Below are positions 5,855 to 6,125 of a DNA stretch of 6,125 nt, one piece after another. Location: NCBI GenBank assembly GCA_028822575.1, contig JAPKDN010000203.1:1-6125 (forward strand), in the 5' to 3' direction. Source of the DNA: Alphaproteobacteria bacterium. Its GTDB lineage: Bacteria > Pseudomonadota > Alphaproteobacteria > Thalassobaculales > Thalassobaculaceae. Made by a program: the position numbers and the translations under genes. Position 1 is the stretch's first letter. Each line of letters starts with the position of its first letter. Below the pieces are notes generated by a model, which was not told the DNA's origin, did not search any database, and was given only the letters and a program-made list of their open reading frames with translations.

Positions 5855-6125
5855 CCAAGACCAAGCGACCTGGCATATGGTGGTCGCCAGCGATCCTTTG
5901 GCAGCTCACGCAGGGTTCCAAATCCAGTGATCCGGTGGCAATGCAATTGACGTGGAAGTCAGGGCGCAGCGTTTTAGCAGCTGCAGGTGGCCACCTCAGC
6001 CCTACCACACGCGTATCATCTGGCTCGCCTGAAAGTCGAGCGGCATCCTTTACGGCGGCACCAACCCCCGACGTATAGCCTATGCGGTTGGTTGGTGATA
6101 TTCCCTCCAATAATCTTTCATCTTC
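5851..6125 (+). pseudogene. Decayed 5' end of a gamma-glutamyltransferase gene (runs off the window)
   Basis: The ATG at 5851 overlaps the preceding stop (ATGA) and starts MTKTKRP. Within a few codons the recognisable homology moves to the frame read from 5874, which gives HMVVASDPLAAHAGFQI, a TGA at 5928-5930, then SGGNAID and VEVRAQ. This matches the N-terminal pattern of gamma-glutamyltransferases (roughly HMVVA-hxLAAxAGFxIL-xxGGNAIDAxVAA), with the stop replacing a residue just before the GGNA motif. Further on, in the same frame, RIIWLA before a TGA at 6030-6032 and YGGTNPRRI resemble the IYLA and GGxxPxGI segments of the family. The spacing is too short, implying deletions. The catalytic Thr of the small subunit would lie far beyond the window. 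Intact relatives cleave gamma-glutamyl bonds, for example in glutathione. The frame from 5851 itself stays open to 6078 but gives a low-complexity, non-conserved peptide. Sequencing error at a contig edge is possible, but several independent lesions favour true decay. Confidence 0.55.

Noticed and set aside
5805..6110. Minus-strand open frame at the right end as a real gene
   Set aside because: It begins with TTG, overlaps the conserved C-terminus of hydrolase 2, and lies antisense to gamma-glutamyltransferase-like sequence. Its product shows no recognisable motif.

Overview
The window reads as a fragment of a bacterial chromosome with compact operons, moderately high GC, ATGA stop/start overlaps and recognisable Shine-Dalgarno sites. 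The gene mix (GMC flavoenzyme, CaiB/BaiF CoA-transferase, PTGR/CurA-type oxidoreductase, PcaD-like hydrolases) is the kind of small-molecule catabolic cluster common in environmental Alphaproteobacteria. That taxonomic placement is inference; nothing here is diagnostic of a species. No rRNA, tRNA, CRISPR array, insertion sequence or origin is visible.

Left block (1-3137, all + strand): the end of an upstream gene (or a frame-broken gene) overlaps a 52-codon ORF. After 14 bp comes a 568-residue FAD-dependent GMC oxidoreductase with its His/Asn active-site pair, followed almost immediately by a family III (CaiB/BaiF) CoA-transferase with its catalytic Asp. Spacing suggests one transcription unit. 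Middle (3163-3963, - strand): an alpha/beta hydrolase resembling 3-oxoadipate enol-lactonase (PcaD), convergent with the CoA-transferase and divergent from the next gene across a 53-bp gap. Right block (4017-6125, + strand): a zinc-free, NADP-dependent medium-chain oxidoreductase of the PTGR/CurA type, then a second PcaD-like hydrolase that is clearly a paralogue of the minus-strand one. The block ends in what I read as a decayed 5' end of a gamma-glutamyltransferase gene. These three reading frames are linked by 4-nt ATGA overlaps.

Together the intact genes could oxidise an alcohol (GMC), move CoA between acids (CaiB/BaiF), reduce a conjugated enone or enal (oxidoreductase) and open lactones or cleave esters (two hydrolases). 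This would suit breakdown of an unidentified organic acid, terpenoid or aromatic compound; the substrate cannot be read from sequence. The most notable observation is the gamma-glutamyltransferase remnant at the right edge. It keeps a ribosome binding site and a coupled start, but its homology is split over two frames and interrupted by stops.
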